Source: Acidisphaera sp035272265 (lineage in GTDB: Bacteria > Pseudomonadota > Alphaproteobacteria > Acetobacterales > Acetobacteraceae). From it: a stretch of 12,053 nucleotides of DNA. A program made the translations under genes and the position numbers. The stretch's first letter is position 1, and each line of letters begins with the position of its first letter. The stretch covers positions 1 through 12,053 of the forward strand of contig DATEQV010000031.1 of the NCBI GenBank assembly GCA_035272265.1, read 5' to 3'. Shown here one piece after another: positions 1-6,615 of this stretch. The notes under the pieces are model-generated. The model was not told the origin of the DNA. It worked only from the letters and a program-made list of their open reading frames with translations, and searched no databases.

Positions 1-520
1 CGCCTTCGCCGACACCGGCGCCGAGAAGAACGCCGCGCTGCGCGAGCTCGTCGGCGGCGCGCAGCGCGACATCGCCGGCATCGGCGCCGCCTTCGACGCC
101 AACTGCGGGTACGGCCACGGACCGGATCTCGAGGCCCTGACCAAGCTGTTGCGCGAGATCGAACATCAGCTCGAAAAACACGCCCCGGCTTCCGTCCCCG
201 ACGCGGCCCTGCCGGATGCGCCTGCCGCGTCGGCGGGCTCGGCGGCGGCAGGCTCGGCGGGGGCCGGGGCGCCCGTCGCCGTCCGGCACGTGGCCGTCAC
301 CGCTGCCGGCCTCACCTCCGTCGACAACCGGGCCGACGCGCTCCACCTGCTCGATCTCGTCTGCCGCTACTACGAGCAGAACGAGCCATCGAGCCCGCTG
401 CCGCTGATGATCAGCCGGGCGCGCAAGCTGGCCGACAAGCACTTCCTCGAGATCCTGCAGGACCTGGCGCCGGACGCCGTCGGTCAGGCGCAACTTGTCG
501 TGCAGTCGCGCGAACCATGA
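1..520 (+). CDS. tssA: TssA, T6SS assembly/cap protein, C-terminal part (5' truncated by window edge)
   Basis: The frame is open from base 2 and ends in TGA at 518-520, giving 172 visible residues; the true start lies left of the window. The TTG at 149 is an internal codon, not a start. Three parts are seen: a helical segment (CGYGHGPDLEALTKLL) resembling the stretch before the TssA C-terminal domain, an Ala/Gly/Pro-rich linker (roughly residues 60-95), and a conserved end with RADALHLLDLVCRYYEQNEP, SSPLPLMISRARKLADKHF and LEILQDLAPDA. That last pattern (repeated helix, then YY..NEPSSP.P.LI.RA) is typical of ImpA/TssA proteins of the Pseudomonas TssA1 kind. In the family, TssA acts in the cytoplasm with baseplate and growing sheath/tube. 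The linker is encoded by a short 15-bp repeat. The family is confident; the TssA subclass is less certain because the N-terminal domain is missing. Confidence 0.9.
   Translation, partial: AFADTGAEKNAALRELVGGAQRDIAGIGAAFDANCGYGHGPDLEALTKLLREIEHQLEKHAPASVPDAALPDAPAASAGSAAAGSAGAGAPVAVRHVAVTAAGLTSVDNRADALHLLDLVCRYYEQNEPSSPLPLMISRARKLADKHFLEILQDLAPDAVGQAQLVVQSREP
236..265 (+). repeat. 15-bp tandem repeat in the tssA linker
   Basis: The 10-mer GGCTCGGCGG occurs at 236-245 and again at 251-260, in the same reading frame with a 15-bp period. It encodes GSAAA followed by GSAGA within the flexible linker before the TssA C-terminal domain. The period is a multiple of three, so copy-number change would only lengthen or shorten the linker. 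Confidence 0.55.
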
Positions 521-590
521 GGCTTAATCCGCGGCATGAACGCCGCAAACCAGCCGACCCACTCAACCGCGTTCTTTAGCGAGGCACACC

Positions 591-1112
591 ATGGCCAAAA
601 AAAGCGCCCAGAAGTTCATCGGCCGCAACCGCGCCCCGCGTGTGCAGATCGAATATGACGTCGAGACCTACGGCTCGGAAAAGAAGGTCCAGCTGCCGTT
701 CGTCGTCGGCGTGATGTCGGACCTCTCCGGCAAGCCGCCGGAGCCGCTGCCGGCCGTCGCGGACCGCAAGATGCTCGAAATCGACGTCGACAACTTCGAC
801 GACCGCATGAAGTCGATGAAACCCCGCGTCGCCTTCACCGTGCCGAACACATTGACGGGACAAGGCAATCTCGCCGTCGACATCACCTTCGAGAGCATGG
901 ACGACTTCTCGCCCGGGGCGATCGCGCGGAAGGTCGAGGGACTGAAGCAGCTGCTGGAGGCCCGGACGGAGCTGTCGAACCTGCTGACCTACATGGACGG
1001 CAAGACCGGAGCGGAGAACCTGATCGCGAAAGTGCTGAAGGACCCGGCACTTCTGCAAACGCTCGCGTCGGCACCCAAGCCGGCCGAAACAACGTCAGGC
1101 GGAGAGGAATAA
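591..1112 (+). CDS. tssB: TssB (VipA/ImpB), small subunit of the contractile sheath
   Basis: Encodes 173 residues, close to the usual family length. Family motifs are visible: GRNRAPRVQIEYDVE (11-25), LPFVVGVMSDLSG (35-47), a central strand region around AFTVPNTLTG (81-90), and SMDDFSPGAIARKVEGL (102-118), the last being a hallmark of TssB. The C-terminus is charged and flexible. The ATG at 591 is supported by GAGG at 581-584, six bases upstream. TssB pairs with TssC to form the cytoplasmic sheath whose contraction drives the Hcp tube outward. In systems carrying TagJ, an N-terminal helix of TssB is the known docking site for TagJ; residues 1-12 here (MAKKSAQKFIGR) could serve that role, by inference. 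The gene follows tssA by 70 bp and precedes tssC by 3 bp, so co-translation with tssC is likely. Confidence 0.97.
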   Translation: MAKKSAQKFIGRNRAPRVQIEYDVETYGSEKKVQLPFVVGVMSDLSGKPPEPLPAVADRKMLEIDVDNFDDRMKSMKPRVAFTVPNTLTGQGNLAVDITFESMDDFSPGAIARKVEGLKQLLEARTELSNLLTYMDGKTGAENLIAKVLKDPALLQTLASAPKPAETTSGGEE

Positions 1113-1115
1113 GCG

Positions 1116-2600
1116 ATGTCCGACACCCAGCTCCAGACGCCGGCCGCCGGCGTTGCCGTCACCCAGGAAGCCGGCGACTTCGCCGCACTGCTGACCAAGG
1201 AGTTCAGGCCCAAGAGCGATCGCGCCCGCGAAGCCGTCGAGGCGGCGGTCCAGACGCTGGCGGAGCAGGCGCTCGCGCATGCCACGCTGATCTCCGACGA
1301 CGCGCTGACATCGATTCAGTCGATGATCGCGGCGATCGACGCCAAGCTGACCGAACAGGTCAACCTGATCCTGCATCACGAGGACTTCCAGGGGCTGGAA
1401 TCCGCCTGGCGCGGGCTGCACTACCTGGTCAACAACACCGAGACCGACGAGATGCTCAAGATCAGGGTCTTGAACATCTCCAAGAAGGAACTCGGCCGCA
1501 ACCTGAAGAAGTTCCGCGGGACCGCCTGGGACCAGAGCCCGATCTTCAAAAAGGTCTACGAGGAGGAATACGGCCAGTTCGGCGGCGAGCCGTTCGGCCT
1601 GCTGGTCGGCGACTATTACTTCGATCACAGCCCGCAGGACACCCAGCTGCTCGGCGACATCGCGCAAGTGGCCGCCGCGGCGCATGCGCCCTTCCTCGCC
1701 GCCGCCGCGCCGACCGTGATGCAGATGGAAACCTGGACGGAGCTGAGCAATCCGCGCGACCTGACGAAGATCTTCCTGACGCCGGAATACGCGGCCTGGC
1801 GTTCGCTGCGCGAGAGCGAGGACAGCCGCTATATCGGACTGGCCATGCCGCGCTTCCTCGCGCGCCTGCCCTACGGCGCCAAGACCGAGCCGATCGACGA
1901 ATTCGCCTTCGAGGAAGATACGTCCGCCCCCGAATCGGCCAACTACACGTGGTGCAATTCGGCCTACGCGATGGCGACCAACATCACAATGGCCTTCAAG
2001 CTGTGGGGCTGGACCACGCGGATCCGCGGCATCGAAAGCGGCGGCGCCGTCGAAGGCCTGCCGACGCACACCTTCCCGACCGACGACGGCGGGGTTGCCA
2101 TGCAGTGCCCCACGGAAATCGCCATCTCCGACCGGCGCGAAGCGGAACTGGCGAAGAACGGCTTCATGCCGCTGATTCACAAGAAGAACTCGGACTTCGC
2201 CGCTTTCATCGGCGCGCAGTCGCTGCAGAAGCCGCAGGAGTACGACGATCCGGCGGCGACCGCGAACGCCAATCTGTCGGCACGCCTGCCGTATCTGTTC
2301 GCCAGCTGCCGCTTCGCGCACTATCTGAAGTGCATGGTGCGCGACAAGATCGGCAGCACGCTGACGCAGGCGCAACTGCAGTTCTGGCTGCAGAACTGGC
2401 TCAACCTTTTCGTCGACGGCTCGCCGGATTCCTCGTCGGAAGAATACAAGGCGTCGCATCCGCTGGCCGAGGGCAGGGTGGTGGTCGAGGCCGACGAGTC
2501 CAACCCCGGCTACTACAGCTCGAAAATCTTTCTCAAGCCGCACTATCAGCTCGAGGGTCTCACCGTCTCGCTCCGGCTCGTCTCGCGGATGCCGAAGTGA
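1116..2600 (+). CDS. tssC: TssC (VipB/ImpC), large subunit of the contractile sheath
   Basis: Encodes 494 residues, the normal size for TssC. Diagnostic segments seen: LLTKEFRPKSDRAREAVE (25-42), HHEDFQGLESAWRGLHYLV (87-105), EPFGLLVGDYYFDH (158-171), MPRFLARLPYG (244-254), LPYLFASCRFAHYLKCMVRD (391-410) and the C-terminal end PGYYSSKIFLKPHYQLEGL (464-482) followed by SLRLVSRMP. The ATG at 1116 has a strong Shine-Dalgarno, GGAGAGG at 1101-1107, which overlaps the end of tssB; the tssB stop lies 3 bp before. TssC forms the outer sheath lattice with TssB, and in the Vibrio-type systems its N-terminus is bound by ClpV. Here the N-terminal 20 residues are polar and Ala/Val-rich; given the presence of tagJ the ClpV contact may instead be of the TagJ-assisted kind. 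No truncation or frameshift was seen. Confidence 0.98.
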   Translation: MSDTQLQTPAAGVAVTQEAGDFAALLTKEFRPKSDRAREAVEAAVQTLAEQALAHATLISDDALTSIQSMIAAIDAKLTEQVNLILHHEDFQGLESAWRGLHYLVNNTETDEMLKIRVLNISKKELGRNLKKFRGTAWDQSPIFKKVYEEEYGQFGGEPFGLLVGDYYFDHSPQDTQLLGDIAQVAAAAHAPFLAAAAPTVMQMETWTELSNPRDLTKIFLTPEYAAWRSLRESEDSRYIGLAMPRFLARLPYGAKTEPIDEFAFEEDTSAPESANYTWCNSAYAMATNITMAFKLWGWTTRIRGIESGGAVEGLPTHTFPTDDGGVAMQCPTEIAISDRREAELAKNGFMPLIHKKNSDFAAFIGAQSLQKPQEYDDPAATANANLSARLPYLFASCRFAHYLKCMVRDKIGSTLTQAQLQFWLQNWLNLFVDGSPDSSSEEYKASHPLAEGRVVVEADESNPGYYSSKIFLKPHYQLEGLTVSLRLVSRMPK

Positions 2601-2722
2601 GCCTCGCTCACGTCTCGAAAGGAACGTGCGTAGTTCGGGGGCGTCGCGGCGGCGTCCGCGAAACCCGGCAGCCCGGCTGACGGTCCGTCATGAACACAGC
2701 AGCGTAACCACAGGAGAAGACC
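2601..2722 (+). other. 122-bp non-coding leader before hcp
   Basis: This is the largest gap between genes inside the main operon. It holds a short GC stem (CGCGG at 2645-2649, CCGCG at 2656-2660, 6-base loop) with no T-run, so it is weak as a terminator. The hcp ribosome binding site lies at its right end. No convincing -35/-10 pair was found, though the length leaves room for a promoter or leader that would allow hcp to be made in excess of the neighbouring genes. Confidence 0.35.
2712..2717 (+). promoter_or_regulatory. Shine-Dalgarno for hcp
   Basis: AGGAGA lies five bases before the ATG at 2723. It is stronger than the sites of the next genes (tagJ, tssE), in line with the high amounts of Hcp a T6SS needs. 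Confidence 0.7.
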
Positions 2723-3328
2723 ATGGCAGTCGACGCATATATGGCCTTTCAGCAGTACACGGGAAGCAACTGGCTCGATGCCGAATCGCAGGTGAGCTTC
2801 GCGAACAACCCCGAGCCGCTGATGAAGCAGCCGGTCGCGCTGACCCAGGGCAAGATCTTCGAGGTCGAGGATTTCAGCTTCGACATCGAGCAGACGCTGA
2901 ACATCGGCAGCCAGTCGAAAGGCGCGGGCGCCGGCAAGGTGACCTTCAATCCGTTCTCGATCACGCGAAAGATCGACAAGGCGTCGCCGATCTTCTTCCA
3001 GATGGCGTGCTCGGGCACGCCGTTTCAGTGGGTCGTGCTCGCGCTGCGCAAGAGTTCGGGTGCCCCCGGCGGGTCGACCACGGGCACCGACGCGCCGTCG
3101 GGAAGCATCTACCTGCGCTTCGACTTCCTGCTCGTCGCGGTCAAGACGATCAGCTGGAGCTACGATGACGAATCGCCGAAGGAGGAGGTGACGTTCGAAT
3201 ACGGCGCCTTGCAGGTCCGCTACAGCATCCAGGGCGCGGACGGCATCATGGCGTCTCCGATCCCCGGCGGATGGAACCGTGTGACCAACACGCAATACAC
3301 CGGAACCACGCCGATCCCCGCCAGCTAG
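2723..3328 (+). CDS. hcp: Hcp (TssD), T6SS inner-tube protein
   Basis: Encodes 201 residues with the Hcp1 beta-barrel pattern: opening strand (AYMAFQQYTG), VEDFSFDIEQTLNIGSQS (48-65), a strand pair GKVTFNPFSITRKIDKASP (71-89) followed by IFF, and the late strands ISWSYDDESPKEEVTFEYG (143-161) and ALQVRYSIQ (162-170). Many Hcp proteins are about 160-170 residues; here a Gly/Ser/Thr-rich loop (about 111-127) and a longer tail (about 180-201) account for the excess. Hexameric Hcp rings stack inside the TssB/TssC sheath, are expelled on contraction, and can carry small effectors in the ring lumen. No signal peptide is present, as expected for T6SS export. ATG 2723 is chosen for its AGGAGA site. 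Tail residues WNRVTNTQYTG show no toxin domain, so this is a structural Hcp rather than an evolved effector-fused one. Confidence 0.96.
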   Translation: MAVDAYMAFQQYTGSNWLDAESQVSFANNPEPLMKQPVALTQGKIFEVEDFSFDIEQTLNIGSQSKGAGAGKVTFNPFSITRKIDKASPIFFQMACSGTPFQWVVLALRKSSGAPGGSTTGTDAPSGSIYLRFDFLLVAVKTISWSYDDESPKEEVTFEYGALQVRYSIQGADGIMASPIPGGWNRVTNTQYTGTTPIPAS

Positions 3329-3332
3329 GGCG

Positions 3333-4202
3333 TTGAACGGCGAGCTTCTTGCGACCGATGCCCGGAGCCTGCTCCGGGCACAGGGTCCGCGAGCCGCGAT
3401 CGAGCAGCTCAAGCAGAACGTGCGCAAGGCGCCGCGCGACGCGCGTCTGCGCACGTTCCTGTTTCAGCTGTTCTGCATCTTCGCCGAATGGGACCGCGCG
3501 CTGACCCAGCTCACGGTGGTCGCGGAACTCGACCCGCTGGCGCTGCCGATGGCGCAGACCTATCGGGCGGCGATTCGCTGCGAGATGCTGCGCGAGCGCG
3601 TCTTCGCCGGCGCACGCACGCCGACGGTGCTCGGCCAGCCGGACGCGTGGCTCTCGCTGCTGATCGAGGCGACGCGGGTCCTCGCGCAAGGCGCCCCGGA
3701 CAAAGCCGCCGAACTGCGCGACGCGGCGTTCGAGGCAGCGCCCGCCACGTCCGGCACGCTCACCGTCGCGACCGCAGGCGACGCGCGGGGCGAACCGGTT
3801 CCGTTCGAGTGGATCGCGGATGCCGACCAGCGGCTCGGCCCGGTGCTGGAGGCGATCTTCGACGGCAAGTATTACTGGGTGCCGTTCCACCGGCTGAGCC
3901 GGCTGGATATCGAGAAGCCGGCCGATCTGCGCGACCAGGTCTGGATGCCCGCCCATTTCACCTGGTCGACCGGCGGCGAGACCGTCGGGTTCATCCCGAG
4001 CCGCTATCCCGGTTCCGCCACGGCCGACGAGGACCTGGCGATGGCGCGCCGCACCGAATGGCGCTCCGCGAGCGGCGCGCCGGCGACCGATGACGATCTC
4101 TGGTCGCTCGGCCTCGGCCAGCGCATGCTGGCCACCGAGGCGCAGGAAGTGCCGCTGCTGGACCTCCGGCGCCTCGCGATCACGCCGCCGCAAGCAGCCT
4201 GA
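3333..4202 (+). CDS. tagJ: TagJ/ImpE (HsiE-type), T6SS accessory protein linking sheath and ClpV
   Basis: Encodes 289 residues. The N-terminal half is a TPR-like helical array (AAIEQLKQNVRKAPRDARLR at 21-40, then TFLFQLFCIFAEWDRAL and LDPLALPMAQTYRAAIRCE). The C-terminal half carries ImpE signatures: FEWIADADQRLGPVLEAIF (158-176), KYYWVPF (179-185), RDQVWMPA (200-207) and GFIPSRYPGS (219-228). In Pseudomonas aeruginosa the homologue HsiE1 binds TssB and ClpV and is thought to bring the ATPase to the sheath. The start is TTG at 3333, four bases after the hcp stop, with only a poor AGGG nearby; no other start codon lies in frame near this conserved N-terminus. A perfect inverted repeat sits just inside the gene. 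It ends two bases before the tssE start. Family assignment is secure; the exact role rests on work in other species. Confidence 0.93.
   Translation: MNGELLATDARSLLRAQGPRAAIEQLKQNVRKAPRDARLRTFLFQLFCIFAEWDRALTQLTVVAELDPLALPMAQTYRAAIRCEMLRERVFAGARTPTVLGQPDAWLSLLIEATRVLAQGAPDKAAELRDAAFEAAPATSGTLTVATAGDARGEPVPFEWIADADQRLGPVLEAIFDGKYYWVPFHRLSRLDIEKPADLRDQVWMPAHFTWSTGGETVGFIPSRYPGSATADEDLAMARRTEWRSASGAPATDDDLWSLGLGQRMLATEAQEVPLLDLRRLAITPPQAA
3359..3380 (+). promoter_or_regulatory. Perfect 10-bp inverted repeat at the start of tagJ, just after hcp
   Basis: TGCCCGGAGC (3359-3368) and GCTCCGGGCA (3371-3380) are exact reverse complements separated by CT. In RNA this would fold as a 9-bp stem with a CCTG tetraloop, almost all G-C pairs. 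It lies 31 bases after the hcp stop and 27 bases into tagJ, with no T-run after it. It could protect the 3' end of an hcp transcript or act as an attenuator that lowers downstream expression. This role is inferred, and the structure is also coding sequence (DARSLLRAQ). Confidence 0.5.
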
Positions 4203-4204
4203 CC

Positions 4205-4732
4205 GTGCCCGACGAGTTGTTCCGTCGCGAGCGGTTGCAGCCCTCGCTGCTCGATCGGCTGACCGACGATGCGCCGGAGAATCGGCGCGAATCCCTCGAC
4301 CAGCAGACGCTCACCATGATCCAGCTGCGCCAGGCGGTGTTGCGCGACCTGGCGTGGCTGCTCAACACGACGAACCTCGGCGCGATCGAAGACCTCGACG
4401 GCTATCCCCGTGTGGCCGAGTCCACGCTGAACTTCGGCATCCCCGGCTTCACCGGCCTGATCGCCGCCACCGAGCGGGTCTCCGACCTGGAGAGCGCGAT
4501 CGCCGATGCCATCCGCCGGTTCGAGCCCCGTATCCGCCCCGACAGCCTGAGCGTGCGGGCGCGCGAGGGCGTGCGCGGTCACAGCGCGCACAGCCTGGTG
4601 TTCGAGATTCGCGGCGAGCTCTGGGCGCAGCCCGTGCCGCAGCAGCTGTTCCTGGAAACCATGGTCGATATCGAGAGTCGCCTCGCCGTCGTTTCCGACG
4701 CGCCGGGCGCGGCCCGCGTGGGGCGCGGCTGA
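4205..4732 (+). CDS. tssE: TssE, gp25-like T6SS baseplate wedge protein
   Basis: Encodes 175 residues, within the family's usual range. The opening RLQPSLLDRLTDD (10-22) is the classic TssE N-terminus. It is followed by the gp25-like lysozyme fold: LRQAVLRDLAWLLNTT (41-56), STLNFGIPGF (73-82), AIRRFEPRIRPDSLSV (102-117) and EIRGELWAQPVP (134-145). TssE resembles the phage T4 wedge protein gp25 and joins TssF/TssG in the baseplate at the base of the sheath. The start is GTG at 4205, two bases after the tagJ stop; no clear Shine-Dalgarno is seen, so translation probably depends on ribosomes finishing tagJ. The TGA stop shares its A with the tssF ATG (TGATG at 4730-4734). A short Gly/Arg/Ala tail (165-175) has no evident role. 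Confidence 0.94.
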   Translation: MPDELFRRERLQPSLLDRLTDDAPENRRESLDQQTLTMIQLRQAVLRDLAWLLNTTNLGAIEDLDGYPRVAESTLNFGIPGFTGLIAATERVSDLESAIADAIRRFEPRIRPDSLSVRAREGVRGHSAHSLVFEIRGELWAQPVPQQLFLETMVDIESRLAVVSDAPGAARVGRG

Positions 4733-6615
4733 TGGATCCGCGCCTGCTGCGACTGTACGAGAACGAACTGGCCTTCGTGAAGGACATGGGCGCGGAGTTC
4801 GCCGCCGAGCATCCGAAGGTCGCCGCCCGCCTGGACCTCGGCAGCACCGAAGTCGCCGATCCCTATGTCGAGCGCCTGCTGGAAGGCTTCGCGTTCCTTA
4901 CCGCGCGCATCCAGCTCAAGATGGAAGCGGAGTTCCCGACCTTCACGCAGTCGCTGCTGCAGATGGTCTATCCGCACTACCTGGCGCCGACGCCGTCGAT
5001 GGCGGTGGTGCGCTTCCGCGCCGATCCCGCCGCCATTCGCGGGATGCCGGAAGGTGTCGTGCTGCCGGCCGGCAGCGCGCTGCGCAGCCTGCTCGGCACC
5101 GAGGACCAGACCAACTGCGAATTCCGCACCGGCCATGCCGTGCACCTGCTGCCGATCGACATCACCGAGGCCGAATACATCAGCTCCGCCGCGGCGGTGG
5201 CAGCACTCGGCCTGCCCGAGCAGCGCGGCGTGAAGGCGGCGCTGCGCTTGCGGCTGAAAACGTCGGGCGACCTCCCGTTCAACAAGATCGGCCTGGAGCG
5301 CCTCAGCCTGTTCCTCGGCGGTCCGGAAGGATCGCGGGCGCGCCTGTACGAACAGCTCGTCGCCAACGTCGCGTCGATCTTCGTGCGGCCCACCACGCGT
5401 CCGCTGCCGTGGATGGACAAGCTGCCGCCCAGCGCCATCCGCGCGCGCGGATTCGACGAGGACGATGCCCTGCTGCCGCGGGCGCCGGAATCCTTCGACG
5501 GCTACCGGCTGCTGCAGGAACACTATGCGATGCCGGAGCGCTTCCTGTTCGTCGACATCGAGGGAATGGACCGGTCGGTGATCCGCTGCGCCGGCGGCGA
5601 GCTCGACGTCGTGCTGCTGCTCAACCGCAGCGAGCCCGTGCTCGCCACCAGCTTCGGTCTCGACCACATCAAGCTGTTCTGCACGCCGGCGATCAACCTG
5701 TTTCCCCGCCGCAGCGACCGCGTCAACCTGTCGGAACGCGAGGTCGAGCACCAGATCGTGCCCGACCGCATGCGGCCGCTCGATTTCGAGGTGTTCAGCG
5801 TCGAAAGCGTGGAAGGCTATGCCGCCGACGGCAGCGAGGCGCAGCGGTTCATGCCGTTCTACGCGGCCAACGACCTCAGCCAGAATGCCGGATTGCGCAG
5901 CTACTACCTGCTGCGCCGCCAGCCGCGCCAGCTGTCGTCGCGGGCGCGGCAGCGCGGGCCGCGCTCCAGCTATCTCGGTCACGAGGTGCTGATTTCGCTG
6001 GTGGATCCCGAGGCGGCGCCGTTCAGCCACAGCCTGCGCCAGCTCGGGCTCGACCTGCTGTGCACCAACCGCGACCTGCCGCTTTCGATGCCGGTGGGCA
6101 AGCAGAATACCGACTTCACCATCACTGTCAGCGCCCCCGTCCAGTCGGTGCGCTGCGAGGTCGGCCCCACCGCGCCGCGCCCCTGCCGCGCCGACGGCGA
6201 CTACGCCTGGCGCTTCATCTCGCATCTCGGCCTCAACTACCTCAGCCTGACGGACACCGACACGGCTCAGGGCGCGGCGGCGCTGCGCGAGTTGCTGCGG
6301 CTGTATGTGCCGTCCGCCACCTCGCCGGCGGCGCGGCAGCTCGAAAGCCTGCTGTCAGTCGCGTCGCATCCGGTCGTCCGCCGCATCCCCGGCGGCGGTC
6401 CGGTCGCGGTGGGACGCGGGCTGGAGGTGACGCTGCTGATGGAGGAGGCGGCGGCCTTCGGCGGCAACACCGGCATCCTGCTCGCCGCCGTGCTCGACCG
6501 CTTCTTCGCGAAATATGTCTCGATCAACGGGTTCACCGAAACGGTGCTGCGCAGCCCCGAGCGTGGGGAGGTGATGCGATGGCCGATGCAGATTGGCCGG
6601 CGCCCGACACTCTGA
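4732..6615 (+). CDS. tssF: TssF (ImpG), T6SS baseplate component
   Basis: Encodes 627 residues, a normal TssF length. The reading frame is open upstream to 4090, but the conserved TssF N-terminus MDPRLLRLYENELAFVKDMG begins exactly at the ATG 4732, which overlaps the tssE stop. Conserved stretches include AAEHPKVAARLDLG (24-37), DPYVERLLEGFAFLTARIQ (43-61), EFPTFTQSLLQMVYPHYLAP (67-86), CTPAINLFPRRSDRV (about 316-330), and the late LISLVDPEAAPFSHSLRQLG region with DLPLSMPVG. In known baseplates two TssF copies surround one TssG to build each wedge, with TssE and TssK attached. A GGGG run about ten bases before the start is the only visible ribosome site, so coupling to tssE is likely. The end overlaps tssG by 37 bp. 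No defects were seen. Confidence 0.95.
   Translation: MDPRLLRLYENELAFVKDMGAEFAAEHPKVAARLDLGSTEVADPYVERLLEGFAFLTARIQLKMEAEFPTFTQSLLQMVYPHYLAPTPSMAVVRFRADPAAIRGMPEGVVLPAGSALRSLLGTEDQTNCEFRTGHAVHLLPIDITEAEYISSAAAVAALGLPEQRGVKAALRLRLKTSGDLPFNKIGLERLSLFLGGPEGSRARLYEQLVANVASIFVRPTTRPLPWMDKLPPSAIRARGFDEDDALLPRAPESFDGYRLLQEHYAMPERFLFVDIEGMDRSVIRCAGGELDVVLLLNRSEPVLATSFGLDHIKLFCTPAINLFPRRSDRVNLSEREVEHQIVPDRMRPLDFEVFSVESVEGYAADGSEAQRFMPFYAANDLSQNAGLRSYYLLRRQPRQLSSRARQRGPRSSYLGHEVLISLVDPEAAPFSHSLRQLGLDLLCTNRDLPLSMPVGKQNTDFTITVSAPVQSVRCEVGPTAPRPCRADGDYAWRFISHLGLNYLSLTDTDTAQGAAALRELLRLYVPSATSPAARQLESLLSVASHPVVRRIPGGGPVAVGRGLEVTLLMEEAAAFGGNTGILLAAVLDRFFAKYVSINGFTETVLRSPERGEVMRWPMQIGRRPTL
6567..6574 (+). promoter_or_regulatory. 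Strong Shine-Dalgarno for tssG inside the end of tssF
   Basis: GGAGGTGA matches the full anti-Shine-Dalgarno complement and lies four bases before ATG 6579. It decides the tssG start within an otherwise long open frame that extends back to 5409. It is the best ribosome site in the operon and lies wholly within tssF codons. Confidence 0.75.

Noticed and set aside
533..546. GG-N10-GC spacing before tssB, like a sigma54 site
   Set aside because: Only the two dinucleotides fit; the flanks (CGGCAT and CCGC) depart from TGGCAC and TTGC, so chance is likely in GC-rich DNA.
1095..2543. Long minus-strand open frame of 482 codons opposite tssC
   Set aside because: Antisense shadow of a GC-rich gene: the composition is Arg/Gly/Val/Leu/Gln-heavy with no recognisable motifs, while the + strand encodes a clear TssC.
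2620..2627. AGGAACGT shared between the hcp leader and the ribosome site region at 11891-11898
   Set aside because: Eight bases, different distances to the next start; most likely chance plus Shine-Dalgarno-like content.
4090..4731. Upstream extension of the tssF frame (start at 4090)
   Set aside because: The extension is Arg/Ala/Pro-rich out-of-frame tssE/tagJ sequence; the conserved TssF N-terminus begins at 4732.
4579..6225. Minus-strand open frame of 548 codons opposite tssF
   Set aside because: Shadow frame caused by third-position GC bias; no family motifs and no plausible context.
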